Assembly (NCBI GenBank): GCA_046756245.1
Contig: JBHHVZ010000002.1
Coordinates: forward strand, 1-64,000
DNA length: 64,000 nucleotides
DNA from: G021776435 sp046756245
GTDB taxonomy: Bacteria; Pseudomonadota; Alphaproteobacteria; Caulobacterales; Parvularculaceae
Direction: 5' to 3'
Shown here: in pieces, positions 53,556 through 63,154 of the stretch
Layout of the letters: the number at the start of each line of letters is the position of its first letter
Numbering within the stretch: position 1 is the stretch's first letter
Notes under the pieces: generated by a model
Told to the model about the DNA's origin: nothing
Seen by the model: only the letters and a program-made list of their open reading frames with translations
The model's database searches: none
Translations under genes and position numbers: made by a program

Positions 53556-55913
53556 ATGTCGCGTCGAACTTACCGCCCGCGCAAGAAGCAAAGTTTCAGC
53601 GATCGGTTTCGCGCCTGGCGGCGCGCCGTTTTGATGCGCGCCGGCGGCGCGGCGATGATCGTGCTCGCCGGCTGGCTGGCGGCGGCGCTCGCGACGTTTT
53701 CCATCAGCGATCCGAGCTTCAACACCGCGACACAGCGCGGCGCCGAAAATCTGGCCGGCGCGCCTGGGGCGGCCGTCGCGGACCTGTTGCTGCAGACGCT
53801 GGGCGGGGCGAGCTTGATGTTTGTTGCGCCGCTCGCCGTCTGGGGCGCTTTCGCGCTGGCCAAGGGCGCGCCTGAAACAACGCCCCCGGCGGCCTGGCTG
53901 CGGGCCGGGCTTGCGCCGGTCTCGGCGCTGGCGGCGGCGGGGTTCGCTTCGAGCTTGCCCTCGCCGGCGACCTGGCCGTTCGCGGCCGGTCTCGGCGGCG
54001 TCGCCGGTGACGCCGTTCTGAATGCGCTGTCTGCGCCGTTCGCAGCGCTTGGCGCGCCGGCTCCAGCCATCTTCGCCGGCGCGGCCGCATTCGTAATTGC
54101 TCTGCCGGCCTATCTGGTCCTGTGCGGCCTGACGCGCGAGCGCGCCGCAGCGGCGACCGGCGTCGTTGAAGACGTCTATTGGGCCGCGCACGACTTCTTT
54201 GAAGACCGTATCGAAACCCTGCGCCAATTGTTCGAGCGCTCCGGCAGGCAGGAAACGGACGAACCGCCGGAGGCGGACTCCGACGCCGGCGAGCCGCCGC
54301 TGGTCGCGCCGGCGCGCCGGCGCAACATCATCCGCAAGAAGACCGCCAAACGCGCCGGCAAGCGCGAGCGCCGCGAAGCCCAACCCGAACTGCCGGTTTT
54401 CGAACCGGGCACGTATGAGCTGCCGCCGCTGCATCTGCTCGCGAAGCCGGGCGCGGCGCGCGAAGCCATCTCGGACGAGGCGCTCGAACAGAACGCGCGC
54501 ATGCTTGAAAACGTACTCGCCGATTTCGGCGTGCGCGGCGAGATCATCAATGTTCGCCCCGGCCCGGTGGTTACGCTTTACGAACTCGAGCCCGCAGCCG
54601 GGGTCAAATCCTCCCGCGTCATCGGGCTCGCCGACGACATCGCCCGGTCGATGAGCGCGGTGGCCTGCCGCGTGGCGGTGGTGCCCGGGCGCAACGTGAT
54701 CGGCATCGAACTGCCGAACCAGGACCGGGAGATGGTCTATCTCCGCGAGCTTCTGGGCGCTGCCGAATATGAAAAGAGCCGCGGGGATCTCACGCTGGCG
54801 CTCGGCAAGGGGATCGGCGGCGAGCCGGTCTACGCCGATCTCGCGCGCATGCCGCATCTCCTCATCGCCGGCACCACCGGTTCGGGCAAGTCGGTGGGGA
54901 TCAACACGATGATCCTGTCGCTGCTCTATCGGCTCTCGCCGGACGAATGCAAGCTCATCCTGGTCGACCCGAAAATGCTGGAGCTGTCAGTTTACGAAGG
55001 CATTCCGCATCTTCTCGCGCCGGTCGTCACAGATCCGAAAAAGGCCGTCGGCGCGCTTAAATGGACCGTGCGCGAGATGGAGGAACGTTACCGTAAAATG
55101 TCGAAGGTTGGCGTGCGGAATATAGAAGGATTTAACCAGCGCATCGCCGAGGCGAAAGAAAACGGCGAAACGCTGACCCGCACCGTTCACACCGGTTATG
55201 ACGAGGAAACCGGCGAGCCGGTCTACGAGACCGAAGAGCTCGATTACGAGGCCATGCCGTTCATCGTCGTGGTGATCGACGAAGTGGCCGACCTTATGAT
55301 GGTCGCCGGCAAGGACATCGAGGCGATGGTCCAGCGTCTCGCGCAGATGGCGCGCGCAGCCGGCATTCACTTGATTATGGCGACCCAGCGCCCCTCGGTC
55401 GACGTCGTCACCGGCACGATCAAAGCGAACCTCCCCACCCGGATCAGTTTTCAGGTGACCTCGCGTATCGACAGCCGCACGATCCTGGGCGAACAGGGCG
55501 CCGAACAGCTTGTGGGCCTCGGCGACATGCTGCACATGGCCGGCGGCGGGCGCCTGCGGCGCGTTCATGGCGGGTTGGTCTCCGACGACGAAGTTGAAAA
55601 AATCGTCCGCTTCCTGAAGAAACAGGGCAAACCCGACTATGTGCAGGCCGTCACCCAATATAATGAAGAAGACGGCGGCTATTCCGCATTCGAAATCGGC
55701 GGCGACGCGTCGTCGGGGGACGCGCTTTACGACAAGGCGGTGGCGACCGTTTTGCGCGATCGGAAAGTTTCGACCTCCTACATTCAGCGCCGGCTTCAGA
55801 TCGGCTATAACCGCGCCGCCACGCTTATCGAGCGGATGGAGGAGGAAGGGCTTATTTCTCCGGCCAATCACGCCGGCAAACGCGAAATTCTCGTCGGCGA
55901 AGACGCGGCGTAA
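53556..55913 (+). CDS. ftsK: DNA translocase FtsK/SpoIIIE
   Basis: This 785-residue septal DNA motor has an N-terminal membrane region with about four helices (to residue ~190) and an acidic/basic linker. The alpha domain begins LLAKPGAAREAISDEALEQNARML. The RecA-like motor has Walker A GTTGSGKS and Walker B VVVIDEVADLMMV, and the C-terminal gamma winged helix (TSYIQRRLQIGYNRAATLIERMEEEGLI) reads KOPS sites. The linker is short compared with E. coli FtsK. It moves chromosome termini through the closing septum and activates XerCD. Confidence 0.97.
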   Translation: MSRRTYRPRKKQSFSDRFRAWRRAVLMRAGGAAMIVLAGWLAAALATFSISDPSFNTATQRGAENLAGAPGAAVADLLLQTLGGASLMFVAPLAVWGAFALAKGAPETTPPAAWLRAGLAPVSALAAAGFASSLPSPATWPFAAGLGGVAGDAVLNALSAPFAALGAPAPAIFAGAAAFVIALPAYLVLCGLTRERAAAATGVVEDVYWAAHDFFEDRIETLRQLFERSGRQETDEPPEADSDAGEPPLVAPARRRNIIRKKTAKRAGKRERREAQPELPVFEPGTYELPPLHLLAKPGAAREAISDEALEQNARMLENVLADFGVRGEIINVRPGPVVTLYELEPAAGVKSSRVIGLADDIARSMSAVACRVAVVPGRNVIGIELPNQDREMVYLRELLGAAEYEKSRGDLTLALGKGIGGEPVYADLARMPHLLIAGTTGSGKSVGINTMILSLLYRLSPDECKLILVDPKMLELSVYEGIPHLLAPVVTDPKKAVGALKWTVREMEERYRKMSKVGVRNIEGFNQRIAEAKENGETLTRTVHTGYDEETGEPVYETEELDYEAMPFIVVVIDEVADLMMVAGKDIEAMVQRLAQMARAAGIHLIMATQRPSVDVVTGTIKANLPTRISFQVTSRIDSRTILGEQGAEQLVGLGDMLHMAGGGRLRRVHGGLVSDDEVEKIVRFLKKQGKPDYVQAVTQYNEEDGGYSAFEIGGDASSGDALYDKAVATVLRDRKVSTSYIQRRLQIGYNRAATLIERMEEEGLISPANHAGKREILVGEDAA

Positions 55914-55941
55914 GGCGTATGCGCCGCCATTTCGGAAAACC

Positions 55942-56258
55942 CGCCGGTTCGCGAAGCGTTCGGCCAAAAAGGTCTCTTTTGTCTCCTGTTCGGCGAAACG
56001 AAAAAACTGAAGCCCGCTGATTTTGCGGGCTTGAGCGCCAAAGGGTCCATTTTGTCCATTTCGGAACGCGTCAGGAACATTGGATTTCCAGTCATAGCAG
56101 CCATTGCGCCGCACCCTTTCGTCCCGTGCGCGCGCAGAGCGGCGGCTGGCCGCGCTGCGCCCGAAAGCGCAAACAAATGGGACGAAAACTGTCATCCCGC
56201 TCATAATAAACCCGCTCCGAAAGGGTCGGATAACTATCCCGCAAAATTTAATGTTGGC
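55942..56258 (-). repeat. ~300-bp dispersed repeat, copy 2 (inverted)
   Basis: On the minus strand it runs from GCCAACAT to AACCGGCG and matches copy 1 (45549-45851) in five or more blocks. A clean hairpin AAGCCCGC / GCGGGCTT (56009-56031) lies in the same place where copy 1 has a weak version. It starts 29 bp after the ftsK stop and could also end that transcript. Confidence 0.85.
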
Positions 56259-56331
56259 AGGCCGTCGGTGGCGTTTCGCCGCCGGGCGGTTTATGCTCCC
56301 GCCGGGCTGAGGGCGCTGAAGGAGGTCAACC

Positions 56332-56691
56332 ATGACACTTCGGTTCGCCTTGGTTGCGGGGAGCGCTTGCGCCATGCTCGCTGGCTGCGTTGCGCCGGGC
56401 GCTTATTACGACAGCGGCTATTCCACTTCCGGCTCGTCCTATAGCGCATCGAGTTCGTCATCCTATTCGGACTCATCAGGCTCATCCGATGGTTACGGAT
56501 CGCGGGAGCGTTCCTACGTGGACCGCAGCGGCAATGTTGTTTTTCACAAACGCGGCGAAACCACCGTCGTCGAGCCCGACGGCGACGTAACGGTGGTCGA
56601 GCGCGACCGCGACGGCACGCGCACGGTCGTATCGAGCGACGGCGCCGTCAAGGTGCTCACTCCCGACGGCAATTGCATCGGCGACTGCTGA
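56332..56691 (+). CDS. Small Ser/Tyr-rich lipoprotein, unknown
   Basis: This 119-residue lipoprotein has lipobox LAGC in MLAGCVAPG. A Ser/Tyr/Gly low-complexity stretch (residues about 27-58) is followed by repeated short acidic-Val units such as VVEPDGDVTVVERDRDGTRTVV. GGAGG lies close to the ATG. Ala-Pro after the Cys gives no inner-membrane retention signal. I recognise no family; the repeats suggest a structural or cell-surface role. Confidence 0.75.
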   Translation: MTLRFALVAGSACAMLAGCVAPGAYYDSGYSTSGSSYSASSSSSYSDSSGSSDGYGSRERSYVDRSGNVVFHKRGETTVVEPDGDVTVVERDRDGTRTVVSSDGAVKVLTPDGNCIGDC

Positions 56692-56744
56692 CGGCGCCCG
56701 GAAAAGGCGGAAGCGGGCCGGAGCCCGTAATTTTCGGTCGAAGT

Positions 56745-57218
56745 CTAAAGCCCGAGCTCGGTGAGGCCGGGGTGGTCTTCCGGGCGCGGGCCCAGCGGCC
56801 AGAGAAACTTGCGGTCGGACTCTTTGATCGGAACGTCGTTGATCGACGCCTCGCGCCGGCGCATCAGGCCGTTGTCGTCGAACTCCCACTGTTCGTTGCC
56901 ATGGGCGCGGAACCAGTTTCCGTCCGCATCATGATATTCGTACTGGAACCGCGCCGACAGGCGATTGTCGGTAAACGCCCAGAGTTCCTTGATGAGGCGG
57001 TAGTCGAGCTCACGCGCCCATTTGCGGGTCAGGAATTCGACGATCGCCTCGCGGCCCTGAAGAAATTCCGATCGGTTTCGCCACCAGCTGTCCGGCGTAT
57101 AGGCGAGGGAGACCTTTTCCGGGTCGCGGCTGTTCCAGGCGTTCTCGGCGAGGCGAGTTTTCTTGATCGCGCTTTCAAGCGTGAACGGCGGCAGCGGCGG
57201 GCGGGGTTCAATGGGCAT
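56745..57218 (-). CDS. DUF1348 (NTF2-like) protein
   Basis: This 157-residue protein begins PRPPLPPFTLESAIKKTRLAENAWNSRDP and has VSLAYTPDSWWRNRSEFLQGREAIVEFLTRKW and ASINDVPI, the DUF1348 (SnoaL/NTF2-fold) pattern. Function is unknown; the fold binds small molecules or acts as an isomerase-like enzyme. The ATG at 57218 is preferred over one seven codons upstream because the family starts near PPLPPF. Confidence 0.9.
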   Translation of the reverse strand: MPIEPRPPLPPFTLESAIKKTRLAENAWNSRDPEKVSLAYTPDSWWRNRSEFLQGREAIVEFLTRKWARELDYRLIKELWAFTDNRLSARFQYEYHDADGNWFRAHGNEQWEFDDNGLMRRREASINDVPIKESDRKFLWPLGPRPEDHPGLTELGL

Positions 57219-57306
57219 AGGGCTGCGCGGTCCTTTCATTGATTAAGTCGATAATTTCTCGCTCGCGGGAAAACTTTCTGCGCGATTGAATATCGGGCGC
57301 TGCTTG

Positions 57307-57591
57307 TTACGCCGGCGGATATTGCTGACGCCCGTGGATGATTGTCAGTACGTCAATCTCAGTTTCGGAAGCAATCGCATAAACGATAATGTAGGGAAGG
57401 CCCGGAATGGTTAATTCTCTCGTATTTTCGATCTCGCCCGCGCGGCCGAGCAAAGGAAAGCTTTCAAACATCTGCGCCGCCTGTCGGATGCGCGAGATAA
57501 CCCGGTCCGCAGCGGCGTCGTCAAATTCAGAAATATAAGCGCGGATAGCCTTGAGGTCGGCGCGCGCAGTCGGCGTGAAATTAACGTTCAA
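57307..57591 (-). CDS. RelE/ParE-family toxin
   Basis: This 94-residue protein has FTPTARADLKAIRAYISEFD, FPLLGRAGEIENTRELTIPGLPYIIVYAI and DVLTIIHGRQQYP. It is the ParE/RelE fold, with a conserved HGRQ end. ParE types poison gyrase and RelE types cleave mRNA; sequence alone leans to ParE/RelE-superfamily without deciding. It overlaps the upstream antitoxin by 11 bp. Confidence 0.88.
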   Translation of the reverse strand: MNVNFTPTARADLKAIRAYISEFDDAAADRVISRIRQAAQMFESFPLLGRAGEIENTRELTIPGLPYIIVYAIASETEIDVLTIIHGRQQYPPA

Positions 57592-57766
57592 GGCCGAGTT
57601 CTTCCCAGACCTTATGGGCCGGGATCATCTTCGATCTGTCCTCGGCTTCTTTCAGCGCTTTTCTAATTTTCGCTTTTTTCCACGCAAGATAGGCCGGATC
57701 GACGCAAGGCTCGTTCACGGGCCTCAAATGCTCGTCCAGAGGATTATGTGCTGTTGTCTCGGCCAT
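57581..57766 (-). CDS. Antitoxin of the ParE/RelE pair
   Basis: This 61-residue protein has DPAYLAWKKAKIRKALKEAEDRSKMIPAHKVWEELG, similar to short antitoxins that pair with RelE/ParE toxins (stability-determinant type). It is first in the two-gene operon, with the stop overlapping the toxin start. Such antitoxins bind their toxin and repress the operon. Confidence 0.8.
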   Translation of the reverse strand: MAETTAHNPLDEHLRPVNEPCVDPAYLAWKKAKIRKALKEAEDRSKMIPAHKVWEELGLER

Positions 57767-57811
57767 AGATGAAGACTACCAGAAAACCCTAACGTCGCGC
57801 AAACATTCGCC

Positions 57812-58954
57812 TCACCGCCCGTCGGTCACATTCTCCCAGAAATTCTTCGCGCGGTCGAAAAAGCCCTTGTGCTGCGGGCAGCAGTCGACGCCGCCGCCGG
57901 CTTCGCAAAAGCGCATGAGTAATTCTTTTTGTTCGGCGTTAAGCCCGGTCGGCGTTTCGACCAGGATCTCCACATAAAGATCGCCGCGACCGCTCTGGTT
58001 CAAGCGCGTCATGCCTTTGCCGCGTACGCGGAACCGCTTGCCGGTCTGCGCGCCTTCGGGCACCGAGACCTTGACGCGCCCGCCTTCGATGGTCGGCGCT
58101 TCAAGCTCGCCGCCGAGCGCGGCGGTGGTCATCGGAACGGGCAGTTCGCAATAGAGATTGGGCCCGTCGCGTTCGAAAAGGTCATGCTCTTTGACGTTGA
58201 TGAAGATGTAGAGATCGCCCTCGGGGCCGCCGCGCGGGCCGGCGTCGCCTTCGCCCGTCAAGCGAATGCGGGTGCCGTTCTCGATGCCGGGCGGAACGTC
58301 GACGGCGAGCGTGCGTTCTTTCCTGACCCGGCCCTGGCCGCCGCAATCCGTACACGGATCGCCGATTACGCGGCCTTCGCCGCCGCAAGCCGGGCAGGTC
58401 CGCTCGATGGTGAAAAAGCCCTGCTGCATGCGGACGCGGCCCGCGCCGTGACAGGTCGAACACGCCGTCGGCCCCGATCCGGGCTTTGCGCCCGAACCTT
58501 CGCAGGTTTCGCAGGCGACGGAGCCGGGGACCGTGATCGTCGCCTTCTTGCCGGTAAAGGCTTCGCTTAAAGTGATGTCGAGTTTGTATTTGAGGTCGGC
58601 GCCGCGGGCCGGGCCGCCGCGCCGCGCGCTGCGTCCGCCCATGAACTCGCCGAAAATGTCGTCGAAGACGTCGGCGAAGGCCGAAGCGTTGAAGCCTTGC
58701 GCCCCGGCCCCGCCAAAGCCGTTCATGCCGCCCTTGAAGGCGGCGTGGCCGTAGCGGTCATACGCCGCGCGCTTTTGCCCGTCGGAGAGAATCTCGTAAG
58801 CTTCGTTGACTTCCTTGAATTTGTGCTCGGCTTCCGGATCGTCCTTGTTGCGGTCCGGATGATATTTCATGGCGCATTTGCGGAACGCCGCCTTGACGGC
58901 GCTATCGTCCGCGTCTCGTGATACGCCGAGTATATCGTAATAACATCGCGCCAT
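57812..58954 (-). CDS. dnaJ: Chaperone DnaJ
   Basis: This 380-residue Hsp40 co-chaperone stimulates DnaK ATPase and delivers clients. The J domain has YHPDRNKDD (HPD at about residue 33). A Gly/Phe-rich segment with GGMNGFGGAGAQGFN follows, then four CxxCxGxG zinc motifs (CETCEGSG, CSTCHGAG, CPACGGEG, CTDCGGQG) and the C-terminal client domains. It ends with an unusual CCPQHKGFFDRAK tail. It is downstream of dnaK on the same strand, 119 bp away, with a palindrome in the gap. Confidence 0.98.
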   Translation of the reverse strand: MARCYYDILGVSRDADDSAVKAAFRKCAMKYHPDRNKDDPEAEHKFKEVNEAYEILSDGQKRAAYDRYGHAAFKGGMNGFGGAGAQGFNASAFADVFDDIFGEFMGGRSARRGGPARGADLKYKLDITLSEAFTGKKATITVPGSVACETCEGSGAKPGSGPTACSTCHGAGRVRMQQGFFTIERTCPACGGEGRVIGDPCTDCGGQGRVRKERTLAVDVPPGIENGTRIRLTGEGDAGPRGGPEGDLYIFINVKEHDLFERDGPNLYCELPVPMTTAALGGELEAPTIEGGRVKVSVPEGAQTGKRFRVRGKGMTRLNQSGRGDLYVEILVETPTGLNAEQKELLMRFCEAGGGVDCCPQHKGFFDRAKNFWENVTDGR

Positions 58955-58984
58955 ATTTACTCGCGCCCGCCCTTCGGCAGTGAA

Positions 58985-59073
58985 GTGGTGAATGGTGAAA
59001 TGGTGAATAAGGGGGAAAGGCCGACGCGGCTGTCCGTCCTTTCCTATTCACCATTCACTATTCACCATTCACC
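58985..59073. repeat. Palindrome between dnaK and dnaJ
   Basis: An imperfect inverted repeat of about 36 bp per arm is built from tandem TGAATGGTGAA units (GGTGAATGGTGAAATGGTG against CACTATTCACCATTCACC) around a ~17-bp loop. It fills the gap right up to the dnaK stop codon. Confidence 0.8.
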
Positions 59074-60993
<1,920 letters not shown>

Positions 60994-61268
60994 ATTTTGT
61001 TCTCCTGTCAGCGGGCCGCCCTGTTATTCCGGACCTTCGATCAGCATCGAGCCGGTTTATGGTTAAAACCGGCATAACGCCCGCAAGCGCCCGAAGCGGA
61101 CAACCCCTTCTCAATTTTATTTTGCGCCGCGGCGAAAGCGTTGCAACGGCGCTTGTTCGAAGCGGCATATAGGCAGACGACGTTGAGCCCGCAACCCGCT
61201 GCAGGGTCGGGGCGGGCGAAAATCCGCCTTCTCGCGCCGTTTGCGTCGAAAAGCCCCATCGCTCCGGA

Positions 61269-63128
61269 TCAGCCGGGCAGGTTGAGCGGCTTGGAGATAT
61301 ACAAGAGCCGCCAGTCCATATTCTCCATCAGCATGGCGCGCGCCGCCTCCTCGACCCGGGCCTGAAGCTCCGAAAGCTTAGGCGCGTCGGCGGCGATGAC
61401 GGCGTCGAACTTGGCGGCGATCGCTTTCAGGGTCGCCGCCGTGGCGTGCGAGCGCTCGGCGGTCGAGCCGAATTCCCCCTGCACGCGGATGCCGAAAAAC
61501 GCCGCGCCAAGGGCCGGCAGGAAGCCGGTCAACAGGGTCACCCAACTCTGCGCTTTCGACTTCAACGCATACGCCCAGCCCTGCCCGCCGCCGGAAGAAA
61601 ACGCCAACAGAAGATAGCCGATGCAAACCACAAAGGTTGCGGCGAAAGCCGCTTCGCCAAGCAGGTGGAGACGGTGCTCGATCTTATGAAGCGCCTGGGC
61701 TTTGCGTTCGTGATAGGCGATCTGGGGACGGATTTCCTCGTCGACGATGGCCGCTGCGATCTTCTTCATCGCCGCCGCGTCGAAGCGGCCCGAAGTCAGT
61801 CCCGCTTCGCGCTGCGCAGCTTTAAGATACCAATCGACCCATCCGGCGTCTTCGGCGTCTTCGCCGGAGGCTTTTTCTTCCTCCCGGCTCGCCTCGCCGG
61901 CGGTCAGAAATACATGCCGAAACTGTCTCAATTCCTCAGTGAGCTGACGATAGTCAATCCATTTTTCGTGCCAGCGCCCGCGCCGGCCAATGACCGTCAC
62001 GGCAAGGATAAACACGATGATCGCCACCTCCACTGAAATCCAGTAGATTTTAGATTCGACGCCCGCAACAAGGTGGAACAGCGCAAGAAAAACGGCGATC
62101 GCGGCGAACAGATAATTGAAGAAATATGAAGACCGGTAGAGATTGCCGTAATGCACGGCCAGGTGGTCGGCCCACTCAAAACGCGGCGCAATAATGTCTT
62201 CGAATATGCGCCGGTCGCCCTCGGCCGCGTTCAGGCGCATAGCGAGCGTTGAGGAAAGCGCCTCGGCGATCTGGCTTTCGGGTTTTGCAACGGTGAGCCT
62301 GATGGTGAAAGGCCAGCGGCCTGCAAGCGCCTTTTCCCAGAACTGAAAGAACGATCCGAAATTAAACCCGTGCGGCTTTTCGTTTATGTAATCGCGATAG
62401 GCGATGAGCGCATGTGTGCGTTTTCCTGAAAATTCATGCTCGATCTCTGACGGCGATGGCGGCGCGAGAATCGCCGAGACCGCCGACTCGATGACGTCGT
62501 GCGTCGCCTCCGCCGGCTGGCCGTCCGCCGTGAGCAAAACAGGCGCGGTATCCTTGACGGCGTTGATCCACACAACCGGCTTGCCCGCAGCCAGCGCCGC
62601 ATTCTTGATCATCGCGGTGCCGCCGGGGCCGCGCGCTTTCTCCCCGTCCCATATGGCGATGACGATGTCGGCGTTCTTGAGCGTCACAAGCCCGGCCTGA
62701 AGATAGGCGTTTTCCTCTTCGACGCCGGCGGCGCCGCCGCCGTCAAGCTCGGCAACCGCATCGGCGTGCGCAAGCAGCGCGTTGAGCGCTTCGACGTCGT
62801 CGTCGGAAAAATCGGTTTCGTACTGGTTGCGCGAAAATGGCAGCGGCGCCAACAGCCGCCAGCCAAGATCGAGCGCGGCCTCCGCCGCCAGCGTGTCGGC
62901 CCCGTCCGCAAGCGCGCTGACGAGATAATGCTTCGCCGGCGCCCGCGCGTAATCGTCCCGAAAGGTTTGTAGCGCCGCATCGACGGCGTCAGTCGCCGCT
63001 TTGAGAACGTAGCGCGTCTGGCGCGCGATGCGATCGCGCTGCGAGGCGTCGAGGCGCTGCAGGCGGTGTCCGGTCACGCCGACGCGGATTGCTGCGGCGG
63101 GTTTCGGGGGGTGCGCAGTTTCGCTCAT
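61269..63128 (-). CDS. SLOG-domain protein fused to four-helix membrane region
   Basis: This 619-residue protein begins with a SLOG/LOG-type Rossmann domain: RVGVTGHRL (residues 15-23), VSALADGADTLAAEAALDLGW, RLLAPLPFSR and ADIVIAIWDGEKARG, all typical of that superfamily, which binds nucleotides. A linker (residues ~230-335) is followed by two membrane helices (336-357 and 361-381), a ~110-residue cytoplasmic helical part, two further helices (about 491-512 and 528-548) and a C-terminal tail ending WRLLYISKP. SLOG domains pair with two-helix SLATT membrane effectors in predicted nucleotide-signal conflict systems; this looks like a fused version. Function is not known experimentally. Confidence 0.75.
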   Translation of the reverse strand: MSETAHPPKPAAAIRVGVTGHRLQRLDASQRDRIARQTRYVLKAATDAVDAALQTFRDDYARAPAKHYLVSALADGADTLAAEAALDLGWRLLAPLPFSRNQYETDFSDDDVEALNALLAHADAVAELDGGGAAGVEEENAYLQAGLVTLKNADIVIAIWDGEKARGPGGTAMIKNAALAAGKPVVWINAVKDTAPVLLTADGQPAEATHDVIESAVSAILAPPSPSEIEHEFSGKRTHALIAYRDYINEKPHGFNFGSFFQFWEKALAGRWPFTIRLTVAKPESQIAEALSSTLAMRLNAAEGDRRIFEDIIAPRFEWADHLAVHYGNLYRSSYFFNYLFAAIAVFLALFHLVAGVESKIYWISVEVAIIVFILAVTVIGRRGRWHEKWIDYRQLTEELRQFRHVFLTAGEASREEEKASGEDAEDAGWVDWYLKAAQREAGLTSGRFDAAAMKKIAAAIVDEEIRPQIAYHERKAQALHKIEHRLHLLGEAAFAATFVVCIGYLLLAFSSGGGQGWAYALKSKAQSWVTLLTGFLPALGAAFFGIRVQGEFGSTAERSHATAATLKAIAAKFDAVIAADAPKLSELQARVEEAARAMLMENMDWRLLYISKPLNLPG

Positions 63129-63154
63129 GCGGAATGGCTAAAGCAGAAATCCGT

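Noticed and set aside
53538..54857. A 439-residue open frame antisense to the ftsK N-terminus
   Set aside because: Arg/Gln-rich low-complexity translation; ftsK on the other strand is complete and conserved.
60994..61268. CIRCE element or sigma-32 promoter upstream of dnaK
   Set aside because: I looked for TTAGCACTC-N9-GAGTGCTAA and for alphaproteobacterial sigma-32 boxes and found none convincing. The region likely holds the promoter, but I cannot mark it.
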